From positions 2,416,606 through 2,480,605 of the forward strand of contig NZ_KI911782.1 in NCBI RefSeq assembly GCF_000515395.1: a DNA stretch of 64,000 nt, written 5' to 3'. Numbering within the stretch: the first letter of the stretch is position 1; each line of letters begins with the position of its first letter. Positions 8,355-16,733 of the stretch are shown in pieces. The position numbers were made by a program, and so were the translations under genes. Below the pieces are notes generated by a model. That model was not told the origin of the DNA, ran no database searches, and was given only the letters and a program-made list of their open reading frames with translations. Source of the DNA: Jiangella gansuensis DSM 44835 (GTDB taxonomy: Bacteria > Actinomycetota > Actinomycetes > Jiangellales > Jiangellaceae).

Positions 8355-9275
8355 ATGAACAAGACACCACAGGTCCCGCCGGTGCCCGACCGGAAGCTGG
8401 CTGACGCAGCGCTGGTGCGCAGGTTGATCGCTGCTCAGTTCCCCCAGTGGTCCGGGCTGCGGGTCCGTCCGGTCGACGCGCAGGGCTGGGACAACTGCAC
8501 GTTCCGGCTCGGCGACGACATGCTGGTGCGGCTGCCGACCGCCGAGGAGTACGCGCTGGCGGTGGAGAAGGAGCAGCGATGGCTGCCGGTCTTCGCTCCC
8601 GCGCTGCCGGTGCCGGTCCCGCAGCCGCTGGCTCGAGGCGTCCCCGATGAAGGCTTCCCGCACAGCTGGTCGGTCTACGGATGGCTCGACGGCGAGCCCG
8701 CGAGCCGCGCCGTCATCGAGGACCTGACGGCGTTCGCCATCGATCTCGCGGAGTTTCTCGTGTGTCTGCGGCGGATCGATCCAACTGGCGGGCCAGAGCC
8801 GGGCCTGCACAATTGGTTCCGCGGCGGACCCGTGGCGAGGTATGACCAGATGGCTCGGCAAGCCCTGGCGACCTTGGACGGCGTGATCCGAACCGACGCC
8901 GCAGCGGACGTTTGGGAGCGGGCGGTGCAGGCGCCGTGGGACGGTCGGCTGGTCTGGTTCCACGGCGACGTGGCCAGCGGAAACCTCCTGGTGCAGGACG
9001 GCGTGCTCGCGGCCGTCATCGACTTCGGCACCTGCGGAGTCGGTGACCCGGCGTGTGATCTGGCGGTCGCCTGGACCCTGCTGTCCGGCAAGAGCCGACA
9101 GGTGTTCAGGGAGCGGCTGGGTGTCGATGACGCCACGTGGTTGCGTGGACAGGGCTGGGCGCTCTGGAAAGCGTTGGTCGGATGCGCCGGAGCAGTGCAC
9201 GACGGCGAGCGCCCGCCGGCGGACACGTTCGCCGTCCTCGAGCAGATCATCGCCACCCACGAACTGCAGGACTGA
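8355..9275 (+). CDS. Aminoglycoside phosphotransferase (APH)-family kinase
   Basis: A 306-residue protein of the APH/choline-kinase fold. The N-lobe runs from WSGLRVRPVDAQGWDNCTFRLGDDMLVRLP. The catalytic loop is HGDVASGNLLV (HGDxxxxN) and the metal-binding motif is VIDFGTCGVGDPACDLA. All key residues of an active kinase are present. Chromosomal members of this family in actinobacteria phosphorylate diverse small molecules, so a true resistance role is not implied. The gene stands alone between two unrelated transcription units. Confidence 0.85.
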   Translation: MNKTPQVPPVPDRKLADAALVRRLIAAQFPQWSGLRVRPVDAQGWDNCTFRLGDDMLVRLPTAEEYALAVEKEQRWLPVFAPALPVPVPQPLARGVPDEGFPHSWSVYGWLDGEPASRAVIEDLTAFAIDLAEFLVCLRRIDPTGGPEPGLHNWFRGGPVARYDQMARQALATLDGVIRTDAAADVWERAVQAPWDGRLVWFHGDVASGNLLVQDGVLAAVIDFGTCGVGDPACDLAVAWTLLSGKSRQVFRERLGVDDATWLRGQGWALWKALVGCAGAVHDGERPPADTFAVLEQIIATHELQD

Positions 9276-9491
9276 CCGGCTGACCACCGAAGGACCTTCA
9301 CGGAGCAGCCGGGGCAAGCCGCTGCCGGCCACCTACGCTGGTGCGGCCCGACCTGCGCTACGGCGAAGGATGTCGGCGGTCGGCTCATCCCCGGGCAGGA
9401 AGGCCTCGAGGTACGGCTCGGCGACCGTAACGTCGACAGCGGTCGCGAATGACGTGATGGTCCTCGATGACAATGGCCGTATTTGCTGAAC

Positions 9492-9532
9492 CACCAACAC
9501 ATCGCACTTTCGATGCCGGAGTAGTGTTGGTG
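9492..9532. repeat. Inverted repeat at the start of the HD-GYP/LuxR gene
   Basis: CACCAACAC at 9492-9500 is repeated in inverse as GTGTTGGTG at 9524-9532, a perfect 9-base pair of arms with a 23-base spacer. The right arm ends two bases before the GTG start at 9535. It could be an autoregulatory operator for the LuxR-type DNA-binding domain encoded downstream, or an mRNA hairpin masking the weak GGAG at 9518-9521. Confidence 0.45.
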
Positions 9533-9534
9533 CG

Positions 9535-11118
9535 GTGATCGAGAATGGCTGCTCGGTCGACGATCGTTGCCGCACTGCTGAATTCGTCGCAGCGATGTGC
9601 CTGGCGACGGACCTTGGTATGGGCTTTCCTTTCGAGCACGGGTTGCAGGCCACGCTCATGACGATGCGGCTCGCGGAGCTGCTCGATGTGGACGCGGAGA
9701 CCGCATCGGATACGTACTATCTCAGTCTTCTCATGTATTCCGGATGTACGACCGATGTCGAACAGCATTCGCGGATCTTCGCCGGTGGCGCGACGATGAA
9801 CCTGATGCCGGTCCAGTTCGGTTCGCTGACGCAGCGTCTGGGCGGTGTGACGCGCGCGGTTTCGTCGCCGGACAGTCCGCCGCTCCGGCGTGCGTACGAG
9901 ATCGCCACCGGGCTGCCCAAGGCGGCCAGCTTTCTGCGGCCACATTTCGCGGCTATTTGCGAAGTAGCCCAGATGATTGCGCACCGGCTCGGCATGTCTC
10001 CGGCGGTCCGTGGCGCGTTCTATCGTGTGACCGATCGCTGGGACGGCAACGGAGCATTGCGCCGGGCCGAAGGCGACGACCTGCCGTTGCCGCTGCGCAT
10101 TGTTCATGTCGCCCGTGACGCCGCGGTACAACGGCTGATCACTGACGACGAACAGACCGTCGCCACCATTCGCGAACGTGCCGGACATGCATTCGATCCA
10201 GTGGTCGCCAATGCGTTTGCCGATCACGCAGACGAGGTCCTGGGCGCGCCCGACCCTGCGCCATCGGCGTGGGACGCCGTCCTTGCTGCCGAACCACAGC
10301 CACAGCTGGTGCTGTCCGGCACATCGATCGACGGGGCCCTGGCCGCCATCGGTGACTTCGCCGATCTCGTCTCGCCATGGTTGGCCGGCCACACGTCCGG
10401 CGTCGCGCAGCTGGTCGCCGACGCCGCGGAACTCGTGGGATTCGACGCCACCAACGTCCGCGACCTTCGCCGAGCCGCACTGGTGCATGACGTCGGACGA
10501 GTCGCCGTTCATCCGCGCATCTGGCTGAAGCCGGGACGCTTGAGCGCCGACGAGTGGGAACAGGTCAGGCTGCATCCGTACCACACCGGACGGGTTCTCT
10601 CGCGGTCACCGTTCCTGCACGACATGGCCGGTGTGGCGTGCGGACATCACGAACGTCTCGACGGTTCGGGCTACAGCCAGGGCGCCACGGCCGCCTCGCT
10701 GTCACCGCAGGCCCGGCTCCTCGCCGTCGCCGACGCGTTCCACGCCAAAATCGAGTCGCGGCCGTATAGGCAACCGCACACGCCCGCCGACGTCGCTGAG
10801 CTGCTACGTCGAGAAGCCAAACAGGGAAAACTCGACCCTGGTTGCGTCGCCGCCGTCGTAGAAGCGGCCGGCCAGCGGGTTCCTCAGGTCGAGTGGCCCG
10901 CCGGACTCACCGAGCGCGAAGCAGAGGTCATCGGTCTCATCAGCCGCGGGCTCCAGACCAAGCAGGTGGCCCGGCGGCTGGGGATATCGGCCAAGACGGC
11001 CGATCACCACATCCAGAGCGCCTACCGCAAGATGGACGTGTCGACCCGCGCGGGCGCCACCCTCTACGCCATGGAGCACGGCCTGATGTCGTGGGGAGAA
11101 TTCCCCATTTCGTCCTGA
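9535..11118 (+). CDS. HD-GYP-like phosphohydrolase domain protein with C-terminal LuxR HTH
   Basis: A 527-residue protein. The N-terminal half has a degenerate HD-like helical domain (EHGLQATLMTMRLAELL, YYLSLLMYSGCTTD). The second domain carries the metal-binding residues HT...ALVHDVGRVAVHP and the signature HHERLDGSGYSQGA, close to HD-GYP (GYS in place of GYP). The C-terminus (GLTEREAEVIGLISRGLQTKQVARRLGISAKTADHH) is a LuxR/GerE helix-turn-helix. The arrangement suggests a nucleotide- or phosphate-responsive transcription factor; cyclic-di-GMP hydrolysis is possible but unproven because the GYP motif is altered. GTG 9535 is preceded by only a weak Shine-Dalgarno sequence. Confidence 0.8.
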   Translation: MIENGCSVDDRCRTAEFVAAMCLATDLGMGFPFEHGLQATLMTMRLAELLDVDAETASDTYYLSLLMYSGCTTDVEQHSRIFAGGATMNLMPVQFGSLTQRLGGVTRAVSSPDSPPLRRAYEIATGLPKAASFLRPHFAAICEVAQMIAHRLGMSPAVRGAFYRVTDRWDGNGALRRAEGDDLPLPLRIVHVARDAAVQRLITDDEQTVATIRERAGHAFDPVVANAFADHADEVLGAPDPAPSAWDAVLAAEPQPQLVLSGTSIDGALAAIGDFADLVSPWLAGHTSGVAQLVADAAELVGFDATNVRDLRRAALVHDVGRVAVHPRIWLKPGRLSADEWEQVRLHPYHTGRVLSRSPFLHDMAGVACGHHERLDGSGYSQGATAASLSPQARLLAVADAFHAKIESRPYRQPHTPADVAELLRREAKQGKLDPGCVAAVVEAAGQRVPQVEWPAGLTEREAEVIGLISRGLQTKQVARRLGISAKTADHHIQSAYRKMDVSTRAGATLYAMEHGLMSWGEFPISS

Positions 11119-11143
11119 TGCTGCTGGCCGTAGCTTTCCGGGC

Positions 11144-11560
11144 ATGTGGAGCATCACCAGCCACAGCGCGGACGCCGCATTCGAGCGGAGTCAGGCACAG
11201 CGCCGCCTCATGGCGGCTGCTCTTCTGAGTCTGGCCGGCTCCGCCACGGTGGTGGCATCGGCATGGGGCTCGGCAACCCGCATCGGTGCTCCGTCCTACT
11301 GGCCGTGGCTGCTGACCGGGCTGCAGGTCCTGGCCCTGTGGTCGGTCGGCTCCGACCGATGGTGGGGCTGGCTGCTCGGAGCGTCGGTTCAGCCTCCGTG
11401 GATCGCCTACGCCCTGGTCACTGGCCAGGTCGGCTTCGTCCCCGGTTGCGCGACATCCGCGGCCGTCCAGGTCTACAGCTTCGCGCGCTGGAACGGCCTG
11501 GTCGCTCCGGCCGGCCCGCTTCCACTCGTCCACCCGACCGCGGATCGCCTCAAGGAGGTA
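11144..11560 (+). pseudogene. Small hydrophobic membrane protein gene, apparently lacking its own stop
   Basis: An ATG at 11144 opens about 110 residues with two or three hydrophobic segments (LMAAALLSLAGSATVVASAW, WPWLLTGLQVLALWSV, WWGWLLGASVQPPWIAYALVTGQVGF). These resemble small tryptophan-rich actinobacterial membrane proteins. The frame has no stop until 11914 and there overlaps the flavoprotein gene out of frame, which is implausible for a real protein. Another frame stops at 11559-11561, just before the next start, so a frameshift near the 3' end is a simple explanation. No ribosome site is visible. Confidence 0.4.
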
Positions 11561-11565
11561 GCACC

Positions 11566-12672
11566 ATGCGCGCACTCACTGCTGAATCGATCGACACCAT
11601 CGTCATCGGTGGTGGTCAGGCCGGCCTCTCAGTCGGGTACCACCTGGCGCAGCGAGGCGTCCCGTTCGTCATCGTCGATGCTCACGAACGGGTCGGGGAC
11701 GCCTGGCGCACACGATGGGATTCCCTTCGCCTGTTCACTCCGAGCCGGCTCAACGGACTGGACGGCATGCCGTTTCCGGCGCCCCCGCACTCGTTTGCCA
11801 CCAAGGACGACATGGCCGACTACCTGGAGTCGTATGCTTCGCGCTTCGAGCTGCCGATCCGGCTGGGCGTTCGCGTCGACGGATTGCGCCGGCGAGGCGA
11901 CCGGTTCCTGGTGACCGCAGGCGTCCAGCAGTTCGACGCCGGCCATGTGGTGGTGGCCATGTCGTCATGGCAACGGCCTGAGCGGCCGGCGTTCGCGTCC
12001 GAACTCGACCCGGGCATCGTCCAACTCCATTCGAGCGAGTACCGCAACCCATCACAGCTTCAGGCGGGCGGGGTTCTCATCGTGGGCGGGGGCAACTCCG
12101 GTGCGGAGATCGCCTACGAGCTCTGTCGCGATCGGCACGTGTGGATGGCTGGACCGCGCGTCGCTGAGATTCCGTTCCGTCCCGAGTCGACGGTGGGCCG
12201 ATTGCTGATGCCGTTCATCGGCAGAGTCGTCTTCCACCGCCTGCTGACCACCAGAACCCCGATGGGCAGGAAGTTCCACGCCAAGCACCGGTCCATGGCC
12301 GAACCGTTGTTGCGCGTCAAGTCCAAGGACCTGGCGGCCGCGGGCGTCGAGCGTGTCGCGCGGGTCACCGATGCCAAGGACGGTCTGCCACTGCTGGAGG
12401 ACGGACGCCTGATCGACGCGCCCAACGTGATCTGGTGCACCGGGTTCGATCCCGGGTTCTCGTGGATCGATCTCCCGGTCCTGGTGAACGGCGCGCCACG
12501 CCATGACCGTGGCGTCGTCCACGACGAACCCGGCCTCTACTTCGTCGGGTTGAAGCTCCTCTATGCGGTGTCGTCGTCTCAGGTGCATGGGGTGGGTCGC
12601 GACGCGGCGCGCATCGCCGACGCGATCGCGCAGTCCTCTCGACGAAGCCCGGCACTGGTCAGGCCAGTCTGA
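11566..12672 (+). CDS. Flavin-containing monooxygenase-like NAD(P)/FAD oxidoreductase
   Basis: A 368-residue soluble flavoprotein. The FAD-binding motif is TIVIGGGQAGLSVGYHL, followed by GDAWRTRWDSLRLFTPSRL, typical of class B/FMO-like monooxygenases (CzcO/YpdA-type). The second dinucleotide fold is VLIVGGGNSGAEIAYEL. The third conserved strand is VIWCTGFDPGFSWID. The start at 11566 has AAGGAGG at 11552-11558. The likely role is NAD(P)H-dependent oxygenation of an unknown substrate. Confidence 0.85.
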   Translation: MRALTAESIDTIVIGGGQAGLSVGYHLAQRGVPFVIVDAHERVGDAWRTRWDSLRLFTPSRLNGLDGMPFPAPPHSFATKDDMADYLESYASRFELPIRLGVRVDGLRRRGDRFLVTAGVQQFDAGHVVVAMSSWQRPERPAFASELDPGIVQLHSSEYRNPSQLQAGGVLIVGGGNSGAEIAYELCRDRHVWMAGPRVAEIPFRPESTVGRLLMPFIGRVVFHRLLTTRTPMGRKFHAKHRSMAEPLLRVKSKDLAAAGVERVARVTDAKDGLPLLEDGRLIDAPNVIWCTGFDPGFSWIDLPVLVNGAPRHDRGVVHDEPGLYFVGLKLLYAVSSSQVHGVGRDAARIADAIAQSSRRSPALVRPV

Positions 12673-12706
12673 GAATTTCGTGACTTTCCGTTTTTACGAT
12701 GGTGGC

Positions 12707-14509
12707 ATGCCGAGACGTCATCGCCTGGCTCTGGTGGCGGGCATCGCCGCGGCTTCACTCGTCGCCGGTGGGCAGACCCCCGTCGGGCCGGTGCCGGCGA
12801 CGAGCCCGGACAAGCGTTCGGCAGCGGGCCTCGCGGCGACGTCTCCGCTGCCGCGGGTCGCTCCGGCCGCTCCGGCCGCTCCAGCCGCTCCGGCACCGGC
12901 CGCCGCGCCGGCGACGGTGCAGCTCGCCTTTGCCGGTGACGTCCACTTCGAGGGGGCGTACCGCGAGCTGCCGTCGAGCCCCGACGCCACCCTCGGCCCG
13001 ATGTCGGACATCCTGCTCGCCGCGGACCTGGCGATGGTCAACCTCGAGTCGGCGGTGACGCTGCGAGGCGAGCCGGCCGGCAAGGAGCTCGAGGACCCGT
13101 CGAACCGCTACTGGTTCCGCACCGGGCCGGCCGCACTGGATGTACTGGCCCGCTCCGGCGTCGACGTCGTGTCCGTGGCGAACAACCACGGGGCGGACTT
13201 CGGCTCGGTCGGCCTGAACGACACCATTCTGGCGGCCGAGGCCGGCGAGGTGGCCGTCGTCGGCGTCGGACGCCACGACCGGCAGGCGTTCGCGCCGCAC
13301 CGCGTCAGGGTGAAGGGCACGGACATCGCCGTCCACGCCGCCGATGCCTCACCGCGCGAGAGTGCGGACGCCATCTGGGCGGCCGGGCCCGGAACCGGGC
13401 CCGGCATCGCGTCTGCGAGCGGTCCAGGGGCCGCGACGCTCGCGTCCGCCGTCCGTGAGTCCGCGCAGACGGACGACCTCGTGATCGTCTACCTGCACTG
13501 GGGCGAGGAGCACAACGCCTGCTCGACGGTGGCGCAGGAGACCCTGGCCAGGACGCTCAGCGGTGCCGGTGCGGACATCGTGGTCGGGTCCCATGCCCAC
13601 ACGCTCGTCGGCGCCGGCCTGCGGGACTCCACCTACGTCAGCTACGGGCTCGGGAACTTCCACTGGTATCACGGCCGGGAGTCGGCGACCGGCGTGCTGC
13701 GGCTGTCCGTCCGCGACGGCGAGGTCGTCGGGGACGAGTGGTTGCCCGGCCTGATCCGTCCCGAGGGTGGTGGCCCGGTTCCGCTCACCGGCAGTGCGCG
13801 TTCCGAAGCTGTCAACGAATGGCAGGACCTGCGCGGATGCACCGACCTGCAGCCCGGGCCCGGCCCCGGCGCGGCGGCTGCCGCCGAGCCACAGCCGGAT
13901 CCGGCCGGCGCCGAGGAGAGGCTTCCAGACTTCGCGTCGTCGGTCGACCCGATCGGCCCGTCGGTGAGCCTCGGCATGCGCAGCCACGACCCCGTGAGGT
14001 GCCCGGTCCCGCTCGCGGACCTACGCCACCTCGTGGTCACCCACGTCGGGTTCGACGGCCGCGCCCACCGCGGCGAGCTGGTGGTGCACGCGGACGTCGC
14101 GGCTGACGTCGTCAGCGTGTTCGAGGCGCTGTACGCCGCCCGGTTCCCCATCGAGCGGATGCTGCTCATCGACGAGTACGGCGGCGACGACGACAGATCC
14201 ATGGCCGCCAACAACACCTCCGGCTACAACTGCCGCCGAGTCGCGGGCCAGTCGAACTGGTCCAACCACGCCTACGGACGAGCCATCGACATCAACCCGG
14301 TGCAGAACCCATACGTCGTCGGCGGCGACGTGCGGCCCGCCTCCGCCCGGCCGTTCCTGAACGTGGACCGCGCCGAGGACGCTCCGTCGATCCCCGGGGT
14401 CATCCGTGACGGCGACGTCGTGCGCCAGGAGTTCGACCGGATCGGATGGGAATGGGGCGGCCTGTTCTCCGAGCCCGACTTCCAGCACTTCAGCGCCCCC
14501 GCCAACTGA
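12707..14509 (+). CDS. Secreted CapA-like metallophosphatase domain fused to an M15 D,D-carboxypeptidase domain
   Basis: A 600-residue exported protein. A signal sequence (about residues 1-21) and an Ala/Pro linker lead into a CapA/PgsA-type domain (LAFAGDVHFEG at 73-83, VSVANNHGADFG, LHWGEEHNACS, VVGSHAHTLVG, SYGLGNFHWY). A second proline/alanine linker at about residues 385-410 is followed by an M15 VanY-like peptidase domain: SNHAYGRAIDIN gives zinc ligands H521 and D528, and H594 in the tail FQHFS completes the set. The CapA family is tied to poly-gamma-glutamate capsule; M15 enzymes trim D-Ala from peptidoglycan stems. Both active sites look intact, so it may remodel the envelope. The start is the ATG before the signal peptide, 34 bases after the previous stop. 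Confidence 0.85.
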   Translation: MPRRHRLALVAGIAAASLVAGGQTPVGPVPATSPDKRSAAGLAATSPLPRVAPAAPAAPAAPAPAAAPATVQLAFAGDVHFEGAYRELPSSPDATLGPMSDILLAADLAMVNLESAVTLRGEPAGKELEDPSNRYWFRTGPAALDVLARSGVDVVSVANNHGADFGSVGLNDTILAAEAGEVAVVGVGRHDRQAFAPHRVRVKGTDIAVHAADASPRESADAIWAAGPGTGPGIASASGPGAATLASAVRESAQTDDLVIVYLHWGEEHNACSTVAQETLARTLSGAGADIVVGSHAHTLVGAGLRDSTYVSYGLGNFHWYHGRESATGVLRLSVRDGEVVGDEWLPGLIRPEGGGPVPLTGSARSEAVNEWQDLRGCTDLQPGPGPGAAAAAEPQPDPAGAEERLPDFASSVDPIGPSVSLGMRSHDPVRCPVPLADLRHLVVTHVGFDGRAHRGELVVHADVAADVVSVFEALYAARFPIERMLLIDEYGGDDDRSMAANNTSGYNCRRVAGQSNWSNHAYGRAIDINPVQNPYVVGGDVRPASARPFLNVDRAEDAPSIPGVIRDGDVVRQEFDRIGWEWGGLFSEPDFQHFSAPAN

Positions 14510-14524
14510 ATGCCTTCGACCAGA

Positions 14525-14536
14525 GCTCCGCGGAGC
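14525..14536. terminator. Short palindrome between convergent genes
   Basis: GCTCCGCGGAGC is a perfect palindrome in the 30-base gap between the CapA-M15 gene and the GntR gene. It may act as a small bidirectional terminator, though without a U-tract. Confidence 0.35.
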
Positions 14537-14539
14537 GAT

Positions 14540-15253
14540 TCAGGACGCGGCGTCGCTCACGCGTTCCTCGATGCCGACGTAGTGCTGCCGGACCGCGTCG
14601 CGGGCTCGCTCGGCGTCGCCGCTGACGACGGCCTCGACGATGTCGGCATGCAGCTGGTGTATCCGCCGGGGGTCGCGGCCGTGAACCGGGGGAGCGGCAC
14701 GGTTGTAGGCCTGCCAGAACAGGTCGAAGAGCTGCAGGAGCATCTCGTTGCCCAGGTCGGCGAAGAGCAGCCGGTGGAACTCGCGGTCCTGGTCGGCGAA
14801 GTCCTCGCCGTGGTCGGCGCGTTCGCCCATGGCGGCCAGCACGTCGCGTAGCGCGGCGATCCGCTGCGGCGTGATCGCCTGCATGGCGTCGGCGATCATG
14901 CCGGCCTCGAGCGCCTTGCGCAGCGCGACCAGCTCGCTGAGCGCCCGCCGCCCCTGCATCAGGCCGTACGGGAGGTTGTCCAGGAGCGGAGCGAACGAGA
15001 AGTCCTTGATGTAGACCCCGCTGCCGCGGCGCGTCTCGAGGACGCCTGTGGACTCCAGTGCCTTGACCGCCTCGCGCACGGAGTTGCGGCTCACGCCGAA
15101 CAGCCGCGCCAGCTCGGCCTCGGGTTTGAGTGGGTCGCCGGGGCGCAGCTCCTGCTTGATGATGTAGTGCCGGATCTCCTCCTGCACGGTCTTGTGCAGC
15201 GGAGGAAGCGGCTCCAGGCGCCGGAACGCTGGCTCCTGCTCTGTTTCGCTCAA
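14540..15253 (-). CDS. GntR/FadR-family transcriptional regulator of the sialic-acid locus
   Basis: A DNA-binding regulator of about 237 residues. An N-terminal winged helix (IRHYIIKQELRPGDPLKPEAELARLFGVSRNSVREAVKALESTGVLETRRGSGVYI) is followed by the all-helical FCD ligand domain, with the metal-site pattern D-x3-H (DREFHRLLF) and H (LHADIVEAV). The TTG start at 15253 is preferred because AAGAGGGTGG lies just upstream; the longer frame to 15304 would run through the operator. It is divergent from the ABC transporter genes and probably represses them until a sialic-acid-type ligand binds, as FadR-type NanR does. The ligand is inference from context. Confidence 0.85.
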   Translation of the reverse strand: MSETEQEPAFRRLEPLPPLHKTVQEEIRHYIIKQELRPGDPLKPEAELARLFGVSRNSVREAVKALESTGVLETRRGSGVYIKDFSFAPLLDNLPYGLMQGRRALSELVALRKALEAGMIADAMQAITPQRIAALRDVLAAMGERADHGEDFADQDREFHRLLFADLGNEMLLQLFDLFWQAYNRAAPPVHGRDPRRIHQLHADIVEAVVSGDAERARDAVRQHYVGIEERVSDAAS

Positions 15254-15268
15254 GTCACGTCCACCCTC

Positions 15269-15298
15269 TTGACAGTTCCGTAAGCTACATCCTACGGT
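15269..15298 (+). promoter_or_regulatory. Promoter for the sialic-acid-locus transporter operon
   Basis: TTGACA at 15269-15274 and TACGGT at 15293-15298 are separated by 18 bases, a good -35/-10 pair for the housekeeping sigma factor of actinobacteria. The -10 region overlaps the left arm of the GntR-type operator, which suits repression. Confidence 0.55.
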
Positions 15299-15315
15299 CG
15301 CCACTTGTAGGATGT
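15287..15315. promoter_or_regulatory. GntR/FadR-type operator (inverted repeat)
   Basis: ACATCCTAC at 15287-15295 and GTAGGATGT at 15307-15315 form a perfect 9-base inverted repeat with an 11-base spacer. It sits between the divergent regulator and transporter genes and overlaps the putative -10 box. It is the obvious binding site for the GntR protein encoded alongside. Confidence 0.65.
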
Positions 15316-15461
15316 CTAGCAGGATCCGAACGCTTAATCGCCGCAGGCCTGTCGTCCGACGGCCCTGCCTTGGCCGGCGACCTGTCCGCCGCCGATACGT
15401 GGGCGTCCACCACCGAGACCGTCGCCGCGATCTACGCCGTTACATCAGGAAGGACAACCCC

Positions 15462-16733
15462 ATGCGCATCACTCCATTTGCGCGAACCCGTCTTGTCACG
15501 GTCTCGCTCGTCACCGGACTCGCGGCGTCGCTGACCGCATGCGGCAGCCTCGGCGGTGGAGGCGACGACTCCGGCGACGACGACGCGACGGCTGAAGGCG
15601 ACGGCGTCATCTCGTTCATGCACTACTACGGCGAGCCGCACAACGTTCCGCTCGAAGCCGCGCTCGACGAGTTCGCGGCCGCCAACGACGTCGAGATCGA
15701 TGTCCGCCATGTCCCCTTCCCGGACTTCAACCGCACCCTGCAGCAATCTGCCGCGGCGGACGATCTGCCCGACATCGCGCTGATCAACGCCTTCGACACC
15801 CAGCAGATGGCCGAGGCCGAGATCATCCAGGACCTCTCCGATCGGGTCGAGGAGTGGGGCGAGCAGGACGCGTACTACCCCACGAGTTGGCAGACCACCC
15901 AGGTGGACGGCGCGACCTACGGCATCCCGCACGTCGCTGACGACTACGCCGTGTACTACAACGCCGACCTGCTGACCGCCGCGGGCATCGAGCCGCCGCA
16001 GACGTGGGACGACATGGAGGCGGCCGCCGCCGCGCTCGCCCAGAACGGCGCGAAGTACGGCCTCGCGGTGTCCGGCAGGGAAGGCGCCGAAGGTGCGACC
16101 GGCATCCTGCTGCGGGCCCTTGCCGCCGGGGGCGACCTGGAGACGTTCGGCGACGAGGCCGGCGTCGAGGCCCTGGAGTCGTTCACGCGGATGGTCGAGA
16201 ACGGCGGCCTGTCCGAGGGCTTCCTGACCTGGAGCGAGGACGATGCCAAGAACCACTTCGCCACCGGCCAGGCCGCGCTGATGATCAACTCGGCGACGTA
16301 CGTCAACATCCTGCGCGAGGAGGTGCCCGACCTGAACTGGGACGTGGCACCGATGCCTGCCGACGAGACGAGCAGGACGTTCCTGTCTGCCGAGAACCTG
16401 ACCATCGCCGAGGGCAGCGGCGACGAGGATCTCGCCTGGGACCTCATCACCTACCTGCAGCAGCCGGACGTGCTCGAGACGTACCTTCCCGCGCGCAACA
16501 AGCTCCCCGCGCGCAACGACGTCCCGGGTGCCGTGGAGGACCCGATCCGCAAGAAGTTCGCCGACCAGCTCGAGAACGCCTGGGCGCCGGAGGGCGAGAT
16601 CGCCGCGAACTCCGAGGAGATGCTGGTCCTCGTGCAGGAGGCGCTGCAGGCCACCGTCAGCGGCTCGGCCAGCGCGGCGGATGCCGCCGCGACGGCGCAG
16701 GCCGGCATCGACGAAGCCATCGCGGGTTCGTGA
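15462..16733 (+). CDS. ABC transporter sugar-binding lipoprotein (sialic-acid locus)
   Basis: A 423-residue family 1 extracellular solute-binding protein. The start at 15462 has AGGAAGG eight bases upstream; the longer frame to 15312 runs through the operator and is rejected. The lipobox LTAC puts the lipid-modified cysteine at residue 27, followed by a Gly/Asp-rich linker and the mature domain (GVISFMHYYGEPHNVPLEAALDEF, YGIPHVADDYAVYYNADLL, PPQTWDDMEAAAAAL). It captures a sugar outside the membrane and delivers it to the two permeases downstream. The stop overlaps the next start. No ATPase gene is in the operon, so a shared MsiK-type ATPase is expected elsewhere. Confidence 0.9.
   Translation: MRITPFARTRLVTVSLVTGLAASLTACGSLGGGGDDSGDDDATAEGDGVISFMHYYGEPHNVPLEAALDEFAAANDVEIDVRHVPFPDFNRTLQQSAAADDLPDIALINAFDTQQMAEAEIIQDLSDRVEEWGEQDAYYPTSWQTTQVDGATYGIPHVADDYAVYYNADLLTAAGIEPPQTWDDMEAAAAALAQNGAKYGLAVSGREGAEGATGILLRALAAGGDLETFGDEAGVEALESFTRMVENGGLSEGFLTWSEDDAKNHFATGQAALMINSATYVNILREEVPDLNWDVAPMPADETSRTFLSAENLTIAEGSGDEDLAWDLITYLQQPDVLETYLPARNKLPARNDVPGAVEDPIRKKFADQLENAWAPEGEIAANSEEMLVLVQEALQATVSGSASAADAAATAQAGIDEAIAGS

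Noticed and set aside
12842-12915. Possible tandem repeat in CGGCCGCTC/CAGCCGCTC units
   Set aside because: It encodes the Ala-Pro linker of the CapA-M15 protein in frame, a normal low-complexity linker.
15312-15461. Upstream in-frame extension of the sialic-acid-locus binding protein
   Set aside because: It begins within the GntR operator and is Arg-rich; the ATG at 15462 has a ribosome site and a perfect lipoprotein signal.
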